Assembly (NCBI RefSeq): GCF_023684385.1
Contig: NZ_JAGSOJ010000001.1
Location: forward strand, 310,001 to 374,000
Length of the DNA: 64,000 nucleotides
Reading direction: 5' to 3'
Source of the DNA: Oceanirhabdus seepicola
GTDB lineage: Bacteria > Bacillota > Clostridia > Clostridiales > Clostridiaceae
This document shows positions 35,736 through 43,293 of this stretch, piece after piece. Both the position numbers and the translations under genes were made by a program. The stretch's first letter is position 1. Each line of letters starts with the position of its first letter. The notes under the pieces are model-generated. The model was not told the origin of the DNA and did no database searches. It was given only the letters and a program-made list of their open reading frames with translations.

Positions 35736-35764
35736 AAAAAAAAGCTGAAGATTCTCTTCAGCTT
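35736..35764 (-). terminator. Terminator of tRNA-Trp
   Basis: AAAGCTGAAG / CTTCAGCTTT with AAAAAAAA on the plus strand, directly after the tRNA 3' end. Confidence 0.88.
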
Positions 35765-35838
35765 TGGCAGGGGTAGCAGGAATCGAACCCGCATCAACGG
35801 TTTTGGAGACCGCTGTTTTACCGTTAAACTATACCCCT
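35765..35838 (-). tRNA. tRNA-Trp (CCA)
   Basis: 74 nt, acceptor AGGGGTA / TACCCCT, discriminator G, encoded CCA, anticodon loop CTCCAAA with anticodon CCA, T loop TTCGATT. Single-gene unit with its own promoter and terminator. Confidence 0.96.
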
Positions 35839-35852
35839 TCGTGACAAGATTT

Positions 35853-35881
35853 ATTTTAACATATTTACAACTTGTACGCAA
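35853..35881 (-). promoter_or_regulatory. Promoter of tRNA-Trp
   Basis: Minus strand -35 TTGCGT (35876-35881), 17-base spacer, -10 TAAAAT (35853-35858), 15 bases upstream of the mature tRNA. Confidence 0.7.
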
Positions 35882-35941
35882 GACTAAATTATAATAAATA
35901 ATTTTTTCTTAATATGCGAAAAATACTTATATATTATATAA

Positions 35942-36013
35942 GGGATATCAAATAAATAACTAGTCCCAGGTTTATGGTGTGTATCTTTGACTTGTTCTTT
36001 ATTTTCATATACC
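35942..36013 (+). repeat. Family E repeat, copy E2, leader of a small ORF
   Basis: Matches E1 over about 70 bases (AACTAGTC, AGGTTTATGGTGTGTAT, TTTTCATATACCT) and leads into GGAGG and an ATG at 36032. CATATACCT with an AC about 16 bases upstream looks like a mother-cell (SigE/SigK-type) promoter. Confidence 0.65.
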
Positions 36014-36031
36014 TGAATCGGAGGTGTAACA

Positions 36032-36259
36032 ATGAAATATTCTAGTTCATCAAAAAATAGTCCCCTCATCAATACAATTGAATTAAATGCTCTTTTAAAT
36101 CTACTTGAAGAAAAAGGCATTATAGATAAAAACGAATATATGAATACTGTTATTAATGTAAGTTCTTCTCTCTTAACAGAAGCAGAAAAAAAAGGTTATC
36201 TTGATAAAAGAGTGCGGTCTGAAATTATTTCTTCAATATATGATGATTTAAATTCATAA
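36032..36259 (+). CDS. 75-residue small helical protein
   Basis: Not recognised by family. Mostly helical and polar: NTIELNALLNLLEEKGIIDK followed by NEYMNTVINVSSSLLTEAEK, with an acidic end; no membrane segment or cysteines. The strong GGAGG site 8 bases before the ATG supports translation. Placed directly after repeat E2 and upstream of another small ORF also led by a family E copy, which suggests shared, perhaps sporulation-linked, control (inference). Confidence 0.65.
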   Translation: MKYSSSSKNSPLINTIELNALLNLLEEKGIIDKNEYMNTVINVSSSLLTEAEKKGYLDKRVRSEIISSIYDDLNS

Positions 36260-36306
36260 TCACCTATTTAAATTCTTAACATAAAATATACTGATACAAC
36301 ACCTAA

Positions 36307-36362
36307 GGCATATTCAAATAAATAACTAGTCATAGGTATATAGTGTATATTTGTTAAACTTT
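36307..36362 (+). repeat. Family E repeat, copy E3, leader of a 41-residue ORF
   Basis: GGCATATTCAAATAAATAAC, TAGTCATAGG, TATATAGTGTATAT. The downstream half differs from E1/E2. It runs into AAGGAGG and ATG 36379. Confidence 0.6.
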
Positions 36363-36378
36363 AAGATAAGGAGGCATT

Positions 36379-36504
36379 ATGATGAACAACTGTTACCCAT
36401 GTAATAGAACCAATTACATTCAACGTCGTCCTAATAATTGCTTTTGGGAAGGCATAATATTTATAATTGCTTTATTTTTCCTAGTATGTCCATTTGGTTT
36501 TTAA
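36379..36504 (+). CDS. 41-residue single-pass membrane peptide
   Basis: Starts MMNNCYPCNRTNYIQRR, then a hydrophobic helix (about 24-37: WEGIIFIIALFFLVCPF) to the stop. Small Cys-containing N terminus plus a C-terminal anchor resembles small spore membrane proteins of the YjcZ type in layout only. AAGGAGG is 5-8 bases from the tandem ATG codons. Likely real; function unknown. Confidence 0.65.
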   Translation: MMNNCYPCNRTNYIQRRPNNCFWEGIIFIIALFFLVCPFGF

Positions 36505-36542
36505 GAGGATTCCCAGCATTCGGTCTTTTCATATAGTATATA

Positions 36543-36570
36543 TAGATAAACTACTTCATAGGTTCATCTA
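36543..36570 (+). repeat. Family C 28-bp palindrome, copy C3
   Basis: TAGATAAACTACTT, CATAGGTTCATCTA; two changes from the reverse complement of C2. A related half-site GTAGTATATCTATA at 36655-36668 faces it, so 36538-36668 has MITE-like inverted ends with repeat D2 inside. Confidence 0.65.
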
Positions 36571-36599
36571 TCAAAGAACAAAGAAGAGAGAACAAAGAA

Positions 36600-36640
36600 T
36601 AAGTATTGTTGATATTCTTTATTCTTCAGAATATCTTACA
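36600..36640. repeat. Family D short palindromic repeat, copy D2
   Basis: AAGTATTGTTGATATTC, TTTATTCTTCA, GAATATCTTA: same as D1 but with seven extra bases in the loop. Preceded by purine-rich words (AGAACAAAGAAG, AGAGAACAAAGAA). Confidence 0.5.
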
Positions 36641-36666
36641 TTCAAATTTAATGTAGTATATCTATA

Positions 36667-36704
36667 AAAAGAGGCTATCTCAAAAATTTACTTTTGAGAT
36701 AGCC
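36667..36704 (-). terminator. Terminator of the S1-domain gene
   Basis: GGCTATCTCAAAA and TTTTGAGATAGCC arms, followed on the minus strand by TCTTTTTA. Confidence 0.88.
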
Positions 36705-36711
36705 CTAAGTT

Positions 36712-37878
36712 CTATTTTAAATCTAAATTTTTGAACTTATCACCAAATAAGTCTCCTAAAGTTTGCATATCATCTTCATCATTAAATTCATCAAGGTTTA
36801 TAACAGGCTTTTCAATTGCCTCTTTAATACTTAAACCAATTTTTCTACTATCCTTATCAATACTAATTATTTTAACCTGTACAGTATCACCAATATTTAA
36901 TACTTCCTTAATATTAGTAACTCTCTCTTCGCTTATTTGAGAAATATGAATTAATCCTTCAATTTCTTCATTAATCTTTGCAAATGCTCCAAAATCCATT
37001 ATTTTAACAATTTTTGCATCAACAATATCTCCAGTTTTGAAAGTTGTTATCTCTTTATCCCATGGATGTTCCATAGTATCTTTCATAGATAATGAAATCC
37101 TGCCTTTTTCATTATCAACAGATAATACATATACTTCTACTTCATCTCCAACTTTAACCACATCATCAGTACTTTTAACTCTCTTCCAAGATAATTCAGT
37201 AATATGAACCAAACCATCTACTCCACCTATATCAACAAAAGCCCCATATTTAGCTGTTTTCGTTACAACACCTGTTCTTTTTTCTCCAGCTTTAATAGTA
37301 GCAAAAAGTTCTTTTTTCTTTTCTTGTCTCTCTTCTACCTCGATTACTCTTCTAGATAGAACTAACTTCTTCTTACTCTTATCTAGTTCAATAACCTTAA
37401 CACCAAGCTCAACACCCACAAATTCTGCTAAATCCTTAACATAATCTGCACTAAGTTGAGATGCTGGAATAAATCCTCTTACTCCCTTAATATCAGTAAC
37501 TACTCCACCTTTAACTACTTCTTTTACTTTAACAGTTAATGTTTCATCTTTATCCATTACTTCTTCTAATTCATCCCATACTAATACCGCTTCTGCTCTT
37601 TTTTTAGAAAGAAGAACATTACCATTTTCATCTTTACTCTTTACTACATATACTTTTAAAATATCATCTACTTTAATTACTTCTCTTGGATCTATATCTT
37701 CACTACAAATCTCATTTTTAGGTAAAATTCCGTCTGCCATATGTCCAATATTTATTATTGCTTCATTTTCATTAACTGAAATTACTTTACCTTCTAAAAT
37801 TTCTCCATTATTAATTCTCTTCATTGATGCTTCAATTTCATTTATCATATTATTCATATCATTGTGTTGTTCAGTCAT
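36712..37878 (-). CDS. rpsA: S1-domain RNA-binding protein (30S ribosomal protein S1 type)
   Basis: 388 residues with four S1 OB-fold modules (about 23-90, 105-170, 190-260, 278-350). The best modules carry AKYGAFVDIGGVDGLVHITELSW and MDFGAFAKINEEIEGLIHISQIS-type sequences (key words GAFVDIGGVDGLVHI, GAFAKINEEIEGLIHI). Short, four-domain S1 is typical of Firmicutes; it aids mRNA binding, though Firmicute S1 is less tightly bound to ribosomes. GGAGAG is spaced for the second ATG (37878). A promoter is at 37924-37951 and a terminator follows. Confidence 0.9.
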   Translation of the reverse strand: MTEQHNDMNNMINEIEASMKRINNGEILEGKVISVNENEAIINIGHMADGILPKNEICSEDIDPREVIKVDDILKVYVVKSKDENGNVLLSKKRAEAVLVWDELEEVMDKDETLTVKVKEVVKGGVVTDIKGVRGFIPASQLSADYVKDLAEFVGVELGVKVIELDKSKKKLVLSRRVIEVEERQEKKKELFATIKAGEKRTGVVTKTAKYGAFVDIGGVDGLVHITELSWKRVKSTDDVVKVGDEVEVYVLSVDNEKGRISLSMKDTMEHPWDKEITTFKTGDIVDAKIVKIMDFGAFAKINEEIEGLIHISQISEERVTNIKEVLNIGDTVQVKIISIDKDSRKIGLSIKEAIEKPVINLDEFNDEDDMQTLGDLFGDKFKNLDLK

Positions 37879-37923
37879 TTTCATCTCTCCTTTTTAAGTT
37901 CCCCATAAATTATAGTTATTTCT

Positions 37924-37951
37924 ATTATACTACTACTTAATATTATATCAA
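37924..37951 (-). promoter_or_regulatory. Promoter of the S1-domain gene
   Basis: Minus strand -35 TTGATA (37946-37951), 16-base spacer, -10 TATAAT (37924-37929). Confidence 0.65.
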
Positions 37952-37977
37952 ACTTATCCACTTCATTGTATATTTAA

Positions 37978-39153
37978 TTAATTTTTTCCACAACATTTTT
38001 TGTATTTTTTCCCACTTCCACAATAACAAGGATCATTTCTTCCGATTTTCAACTGTGTTCCTTTATTCTCTTTAAGCGATTCTATTTCTTTTGGCGTATA
38101 TCCTTTAAGTGTCCAATGAACATTTTCTTCCTTCAAAGCAATTAAATGCTTTAATAACTTAGCATATATATTCATATCATTTACAACTAAGCTATGACTT
38201 AAATACTCCATAACAAATTGTACATCTTTATCATTTTTAATTGCATATTCACATGCATCAATTATTTCCTCTGCATCATATTCTTCCATGTTATATGACT
38301 TAAGAAGTAAATCCTTCAAATCATTTCTACAACCACTATTTTTTATGTATTTCTCACTACCAAACTCTTTTATCTTATCCACACTATATTTTTTGTAGTC
38401 ATAGTCACATTTCTGCACTTTTTCAACAATATCAATATGATCATATATATCACTATGACAAACATAATCACCATAAATTATAAATTCATTACTTTTATAT
38501 GCATATCTTTGTAAAATAAACTGTATGAACCATTCATGTTCTATATTGCTATCAATACTTTTCTCAACTAATTCTATACATTGAGATATACTTAATGCAC
38601 CATATACATGTAAGTATCCCCTTGTTAAGTTCAAAATATCATCATTTCTAGTAATCATTCTAAGAAATTGCTTGTCCTTTTTTAATTCTAAAAACATTTC
38701 ATTAAATTCTTTTGGGCAAATCACAGATTTATTACCATCAATAATTCCAGTGTAAACAAGACCTAACTTTCTGAAATAAGTTATAGCTTTTACATTCATA
38801 CTCCAATTAATTTGAACTGGCTTGTTTATAAATGAAGCTAATTCACTTACTCTATCACTATCAAAATACATCATTCCTATAGACAAATCTTTCTCCATAG
38901 ATGACTTAATTCCTTGAATCAAATCATTTTTTTTAGCTGTACTAGGCAAAATAACTTTCCAAATTTTCTTTACTTCTTTGAGTTCTGCTACTGTATACGT
39001 GTTCAGTAACTCCTCTAAAGATAAATCACTTGATATTTTCTTAAACATCTTTTCAAAATTCTTTCTTTTTTGCTCATCTTGTACATTATTTATTTTCTCT
39101 AAAGCTTTTATTAGTACTTTCTGATCTTTCTCGCTGATTTTATTATTAACCAC
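37978..39153 (-). CDS. SEC-C zinc-motif protein of unknown function
   Basis: A 391-residue soluble protein ending in a canonical SEC-C metal module, GRNDPCYCGSGKKYKKCCGKN in two overlapping parts (GRNDPCYCGSGKKYK and KKCCGKN), as found at the end of SecA and many helper proteins. Residues about 40-90 (TVAELKEVKKIWKVILPSTAKKNDLIQ) resemble a Rho-N/SAP-like helical module; the middle is charged and helical. Not a SecA: no helicase motifs. GTG start behind GGAGG. The 800 bases upstream to 39949 contain no gene, only hairpin elements. Confidence 0.65.
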   Translation of the reverse strand: MVNNKISEKDQKVLIKALEKINNVQDEQKRKNFEKMFKKISSDLSLEELLNTYTVAELKEVKKIWKVILPSTAKKNDLIQGIKSSMEKDLSIGMMYFDSDRVSELASFINKPVQINWSMNVKAITYFRKLGLVYTGIIDGNKSVICPKEFNEMFLELKKDKQFLRMITRNDDILNLTRGYLHVYGALSISQCIELVEKSIDSNIEHEWFIQFILQRYAYKSNEFIIYGDYVCHSDIYDHIDIVEKVQKCDYDYKKYSVDKIKEFGSEKYIKNSGCRNDLKDLLLKSYNMEEYDAEEIIDACEYAIKNDKDVQFVMEYLSHSLVVNDMNIYAKLLKHLIALKEENVHWTLKGYTPKEIESLKENKGTQLKIGRNDPCYCGSGKKYKKCCGKN

Positions 39154-39650
39154 CCTAATTTCCTCCTACAAATCATTCTAACTAAATTTAAAATATATAT
39201 CATAACTAGTAAACTACTTTAATTTTACCAGTATTTAACTTCAAATACAAGTTTTGTATATCGTTTGTTGATAAAAAAAGCACAACATTTGAATTATAAC
39301 ATATAATAAAAATATTTCAAAACCCATTTATTGCACAAAGTTTTGTAATAATATCTTGTAGATTTATACTTTAAAAATATTATTTCTACCCTTCATTACC
39401 AATGCATTTATCCAAATAATACCTTCTTTTTTAATCCCTTTTTAAAATTTGTTCTAATTTGTACGATTATATAATAGTGGTGAATAAATAATAAACAATA
39501 ACATAAAATACTATTAAGAATAATCAGAATTTTTAACATTAGCACTTCACTACATTAATACACATATGTTATAATATAAATAAGATATAACTTATTTATA
39601 ATATTAATATCATATTTAACGGCTTAGACCATGAGTGGCTAAGACCCGAA

Positions 39651-39696
39651 GAGGAGAGTTATGGGAATAGTTACTATTCCCCCCATAACTCTCCTC
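39651..39696. repeat. Tall GC-rich hairpin next to element B3
   Basis: GAGGAGAGTTATGGGAATAG pairs with CTATTCCC, CCC, ATAACTCTCCTC: a 20-bp stem with a three-C bulge and TTA loop, followed by TTTT. It stands out from the AT-rich flanks. The preceding 39154-39600 holds nothing I can support. Confidence 0.8.
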
Positions 39697-39698
39697 TT

Positions 39699-39821
39699 TT
39701 CAGTGGTTAAAAGTGTGGATTTCGGCATCATTGTTGGATATCTGCGCTACTCACGTATTGCTTATACGCTACGTTGCTCGAATCCAACATTCCTTGAACT
39801 CCACACTTTTAACTCACTGAA
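39699..39821. repeat. Family B asymmetric hairpin element, copy B3 (best formed)
   Basis: Outer arms TCAGTGGTTAAAAGTGTGGA and TCCACACTTTTAACTCACTGA (20 of 21 pair), inner arms GTTGGAT and ATCCAAC, and between them an unpaired pair of strands TTCGGCATCATT and ATTCCTTGAAC. The apical part contains CGTAT/ATACG. No ORF of note. Confidence 0.8.
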
Positions 39822-39949
39822 AAATTTATTTAAAATATTTTTTTATAACTTTTCCTTTAATATATAGTCCTTGAAATATACAATTATAGCGGCCCTACTC
39901 CAGTTTCAAGTTCCTTGTTCTTTACTTTTTTTATCACTCTGAACATTTT

Positions 39950-40744
39950 TTATTCTATGCTCACTCTATGTGGTTTTCTCTGTTTATAATAGTAATATTC
40001 TTTGTACCCTAAATCCCTTAATACTTCTACTGCTATTGTGTGATTATTGCCTAGTTTTTCGGCACTATGGGCATCTGAACCAATTGTGATTAGTTTTCCA
40101 CCTAACTCTTTGTATAGTTTTAAAACTTCTATGCTTGGGAATAATTCCTTAGCCCCACTACCTAATCCTGATGTATTTACTTCTATTGCTTTATCCCGTT
40201 TGATAACATTTTTGAGTATTTCACTGATTATTCCTTCAAAATCATTGAATTCATAGTTTCCTAATTGCTCAAATGCATATCTTTTTAGAAGGTCAATGTG
40301 CCCTAAAATATCATATTCCCCCTTTTCTGAGGCCTGAAGTACCTTCTTAAAGTATCCTTCATATGCTTCTTTATTGCACTTTCCATCTATGTATTTTCTT
40401 AGTTTTGGTCCATCTATATCATGAACTGATCCAATGATAAAGTCTATCTTTTCATCCTTAACAATTTTTAATATACTATCAATATTATATTGTGGACTAC
40501 ATATTTCAAGACCTTTTAATATTTCCAGTTCTCCTTTAAACTTACTTCTACAATATTCAATTTCTTGATTATATTTTCCAAATCTCATATGCCCGTATGT
40601 TGGCAATCTTTCAATAGTTGAAAAATGCTCACCAAATCCTATTATTTCTATGCCTTCATCTACTGCTTTTTCGCACATTTTTTTCAGTTTTTCCACACTA
40701 TCAAAAGAATTATCCGTATGAATATGATGATCAATTTTTTTCAT
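39950..40744 (-). CDS. PHP-domain phosphatase (histidinol-phosphatase family)
   Basis: 264 residues. PHP metal motifs: DHHIHTDNSFD (H-x-H), GFGEHFS, GLEICS, IGSVHDID, GHIDLLKRY and TIGSDAHSAEKLG. Similar proteins are annotated HisK-like histidinol phosphatases, but no his genes are here, so substrate is open (histidinol phosphate or another phosphate ester). The frame is open 26 codons further upstream through the yjjW terminator; GAGGGGG at correct spacing selects ATG 40744. Confidence 0.85.
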   Translation of the reverse strand: MKKIDHHIHTDNSFDSVEKLKKMCEKAVDEGIEIIGFGEHFSTIERLPTYGHMRFGKYNQEIEYCRSKFKGELEILKGLEICSPQYNIDSILKIVKDEKIDFIIGSVHDIDGPKLRKYIDGKCNKEAYEGYFKKVLQASEKGEYDILGHIDLLKRYAFEQLGNYEFNDFEGIISEILKNVIKRDKAIEVNTSGLGSGAKELFPSIEVLKLYKELGGKLITIGSDAHSAEKLGNNHTIAVEVLRDLGYKEYYYYKQRKPHRVSIE

Positions 40745-40757
40745 GTTTTTCCCCCTC

Positions 40758-40786
40758 GAAAAAAGCACGGCAAGCCGTGCTTTTAA
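40758..40786 (-). terminator. Terminator of the yjjI-yjjW unit
   Basis: AAAAGCACGGC and GCCGTGCTTTT, with a T tract on the minus strand. Confidence 0.85.
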
Positions 40787-40788
40787 AA

Positions 40789-40812
40789 CAAATCTAAAGT
40801 TCTCAACTATCT
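40789..40812. repeat. Family A end-word remnant next to the yjjW stop
   Basis: AAATCTAAAGTTCTCAACTA, then TCTTTTTA, matches the terminal words of the family A repeats found at gene ends at 3005-3024 and 17855-17876. Confidence 0.4.
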
Positions 40813-40814
40813 TT

Positions 40815-41654
40815 TTAAACAATAACTACGTCCTTGCACCCATTCTGAGTAGCAATTTCCTTTAAATATTCCATATATGAATCCAAAGGACTCTCAATAC
40901 CTTTTAAATCTTTTCTTACTCCATATTTTCTATATTTAATAAGTTTATATCTTATAGCATCATTTATTCCAGCAATCAATTTAGAAGTCTTCTCAACTGT
41001 TTCAGAATTATTCAGTATTTCTGGCACAATAACAGTTCTCACTTCAAATATTTTATCAACTTCACCTAATCTCACAATATTTTCAAGTACATTCTCATTT
41101 CCTTCTCCTGTAAGCTTAACATGTTCATTGATATCATATGCCTTTAAATCAAACATAACCTTATCTGTTACTTCTAATAGTTCTTTTTTATTCCATAATG
41201 CCACAGTTCCATTAGTATCGATAAAATTAGTTAATCCCATCTTTTTAGTAATACTGAATAGTTCAGTAATAAACTCTGATTGAAGAGTGCATTCACCACC
41301 TGATACAGTGATACCTTGTATAAAAGGTCTATATTTATTAATTTCAAGTGCAACTTCCTCTGCAGTCATAAATTTCACTTTTGGTGTACTATTATTTTTG
41401 CATATTCTAATGCACTCATCACAATCAGTGCACTTCTTTTCATCCCATATGACTTTTCCACTCTCTGCCCTGCTAACAGCTCCCGAATGACAATGTGCTA
41501 TACATTTACCACAATTATTACACACATTAATTGTTTCTGGATTATGACAATATAAACAATTAATATTGCATCCCTGTAAAAAAATCGCTGTTCTATTACC
41601 TGGTCCATCTACTGAACTAAAGGGAATAATTTTGTTTACGATTGCAGTTTTCAT
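40815..41654 (-). CDS. yjjW: YjjW-type glycine radical enzyme activase (radical SAM)
   Basis: 279 residues. The radical SAM cluster motif is CNINCLYCHNPE (Cx3Cx2C), followed by an inserted ferredoxin-like domain with two 4Fe-4S motifs (CNNCGKCIAHC and CTDCDECIRIC), then SGGECTLQ that binds SAM. It abstracts H from SAM to place the glycyl radical on its partner, here YjjI, whose stop is two bases upstream. Strictly anaerobic chemistry. It lacks any ATP-grasp or other domain. Confidence 0.9.
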   Translation of the reverse strand: MKTAIVNKIIPFSSVDGPGNRTAIFLQGCNINCLYCHNPETINVCNNCGKCIAHCHSGAVSRAESGKVIWDEKKCTDCDECIRICKNNSTPKVKFMTAEEVALEINKYRPFIQGITVSGGECTLQSEFITELFSITKKMGLTNFIDTNGTVALWNKKELLEVTDKVMFDLKAYDINEHVKLTGEGNENVLENIVRLGEVDKIFEVRTVIVPEILNNSETVEKTSKLIAGINDAIRYKLIKYRKYGVRKDLKGIESPLDSYMEYLKEIATQNGCKDVVIV

Positions 41655-41656
41655 AC

Positions 41657-43147
41657 TTATTTACTTCTCTCTTTTCTTTGTAATACTCTTTGGTTTTTAA
41701 CAGCTCCAGCACCTAAAACAGTGGTATCCCTTAGTACAGCCTCACCTTTTTCAATTTTTTCAATCTCCGATCTTTTAACAAGGTATCCTGTTATTCTAAC
41801 AACATCACAATCGCTTGCATAAGGCGAAAAGTATCTTACTCCAATACTAAAACTTCCCTTTATTATATCCAGAATGTATTGTGGATTTTTCTTAACAGTA
41901 GTATCAAAACTAAATATATCACCTATTCCTGATGGAAAGTACTTATGGAATTTAGCACATACTTTTAAGTGATCAAATATTTCTGGTTCCTCCCCTATTG
42001 GTATTCTACAACCTGGAGCTATACCATTATCTGTATCTATACCCACTTGAGCATGTAACATAAATTTACCATCTGTAAACTTACAGTGTTTATTGTAATG
42101 ATTGTTAACCATTTCATTAAGTTTATCTATTATCTCTACTCCTAATTCAGTGGCAACTTCACTATGACCAAATCTATCTTCAAGTCTATCACACTTCAAT
42201 AATTTATTTACACAATCAGCTATTCCAACTTCACCAAACATTCCTGTGAAATTTTCTGAATTTATTAATCCTTCTTTTAGTAAAAAATGATTTTCAAAAA
42301 AACCACTTTCTTCAACAAGAAAATTAATTCTCATATCAATATATTGTAACATCTTCTCTACAGCATCTGGGAATAACTCATTCATGAAGTGATCCTTATT
42401 CTCAGCATGGTCTACAAGTCTTCCAAAATTCAATCTAACAAGTGTATATGCTCCACCGCCAATTTTAAGACCATTATAACAACTAGCAATTCCATAGTTT
42501 TCTATATCTTCAGTAAACATCTTATGATTAGCAAAACTTGGTTTTGCAGTTATTAATGCAGTGTTTATAGCATCTATTGCAAAGTCATTTGGTGTTATTT
42601 CTTCATCATATTTTATTGTAATATTTGGTATAGGCACTTCAAGTTCTCTCTGAACTCTTAATATTATTTCTCCTGCCTTTGTTTTTTCTGGTCCTATATT
42701 AGCATGACAGAATGAATCAGTTATTGTTCTATCTATATGAAGCATAAAGAATTTTATAGCTTTATATGCCTCTTCCTCGTCATTTACAAATGGATCTAAT
42801 AATTTATCAATATTCCCAATATAAACAGGAAATGTTGTAATTGAAGGAACATGTTTATACAAAATAAGCAGATTGTTCACAGCCTCCCAAATATCAGTTG
42901 GTGGTTGTAACTTTAAAAATTCACTTCCCTGTTCCATGAACTTATTATAATCTGGCACAATATATCTTGGTCTATATGGAGCATTACCTTCACCTAAATC
43001 ACAAATCACTCCATTATCTCTATACTTTTGTATTTCTTCAGTAATTCCTAAAACATCAATAGAGTTTTCTGCTGCTCTCGCAAGTGCTATTACTCTTTGT
43101 TCGAAAGTAAGAGTCTTATCTTTTATAATATTCAGAACATCACTCAT
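41657..43147 (-). CDS. yjjI: YjjI-family glycine radical enzyme
   Basis: 496 residues, a shorter relative of pyruvate formate-lyase-type enzymes with the DUF3029 layout. The glycyl radical site appears as VVRITGYL with Gly454 near the C terminus, and the tail ends with the family block DTTVLGAGAVKNQRVLQRKE. Candidate active-site cysteines include C226-region ASCYNGLKIGGGAY. The reaction of YjjI is not established. Paired with its activase and followed by a terminator; a TATAAT lies about 100 bases upstream of its start. Confidence 0.9.
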   Translation of the reverse strand: MSDVLNIIKDKTLTFEQRVIALARAAENSIDVLGITEEIQKYRDNGVICDLGEGNAPYRPRYIVPDYNKFMEQGSEFLKLQPPTDIWEAVNNLLILYKHVPSITTFPVYIGNIDKLLDPFVNDEEEAYKAIKFFMLHIDRTITDSFCHANIGPEKTKAGEIILRVQRELEVPIPNITIKYDEEITPNDFAIDAINTALITAKPSFANHKMFTEDIENYGIASCYNGLKIGGGAYTLVRLNFGRLVDHAENKDHFMNELFPDAVEKMLQYIDMRINFLVEESGFFENHFLLKEGLINSENFTGMFGEVGIADCVNKLLKCDRLEDRFGHSEVATELGVEIIDKLNEMVNNHYNKHCKFTDGKFMLHAQVGIDTDNGIAPGCRIPIGEEPEIFDHLKVCAKFHKYFPSGIGDIFSFDTTVKKNPQYILDIIKGSFSIGVRYFSPYASDCDVVRITGYLVKRSEIEKIEKGEAVLRDTTVLGAGAVKNQRVLQRKERSK

Positions 43148-43293
43148 AATTTATCCCTTCCTTTGTTAAAAAATTCAAAATTTTTTATACTATGAAATAA
43201 TCATTATTAATTATATTATATCATTTAATTTCCTATTAGTGAACCTATATAGATATTCTATTTCAGAAGTTAATTTATTCAAATAGATTAAAT

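Noticed and set aside
35884..36120. 78-codon minus-strand ORF
   Set aside because: It is antisense to repeat E2 and the 75-residue ORF, which has the clear ribosome binding site.
40745..40822. N-terminal extension of the PHP phosphatase
   Set aside because: Those codons translate the yjjW terminator hairpin; the internal ATG has a strong ribosome binding site.
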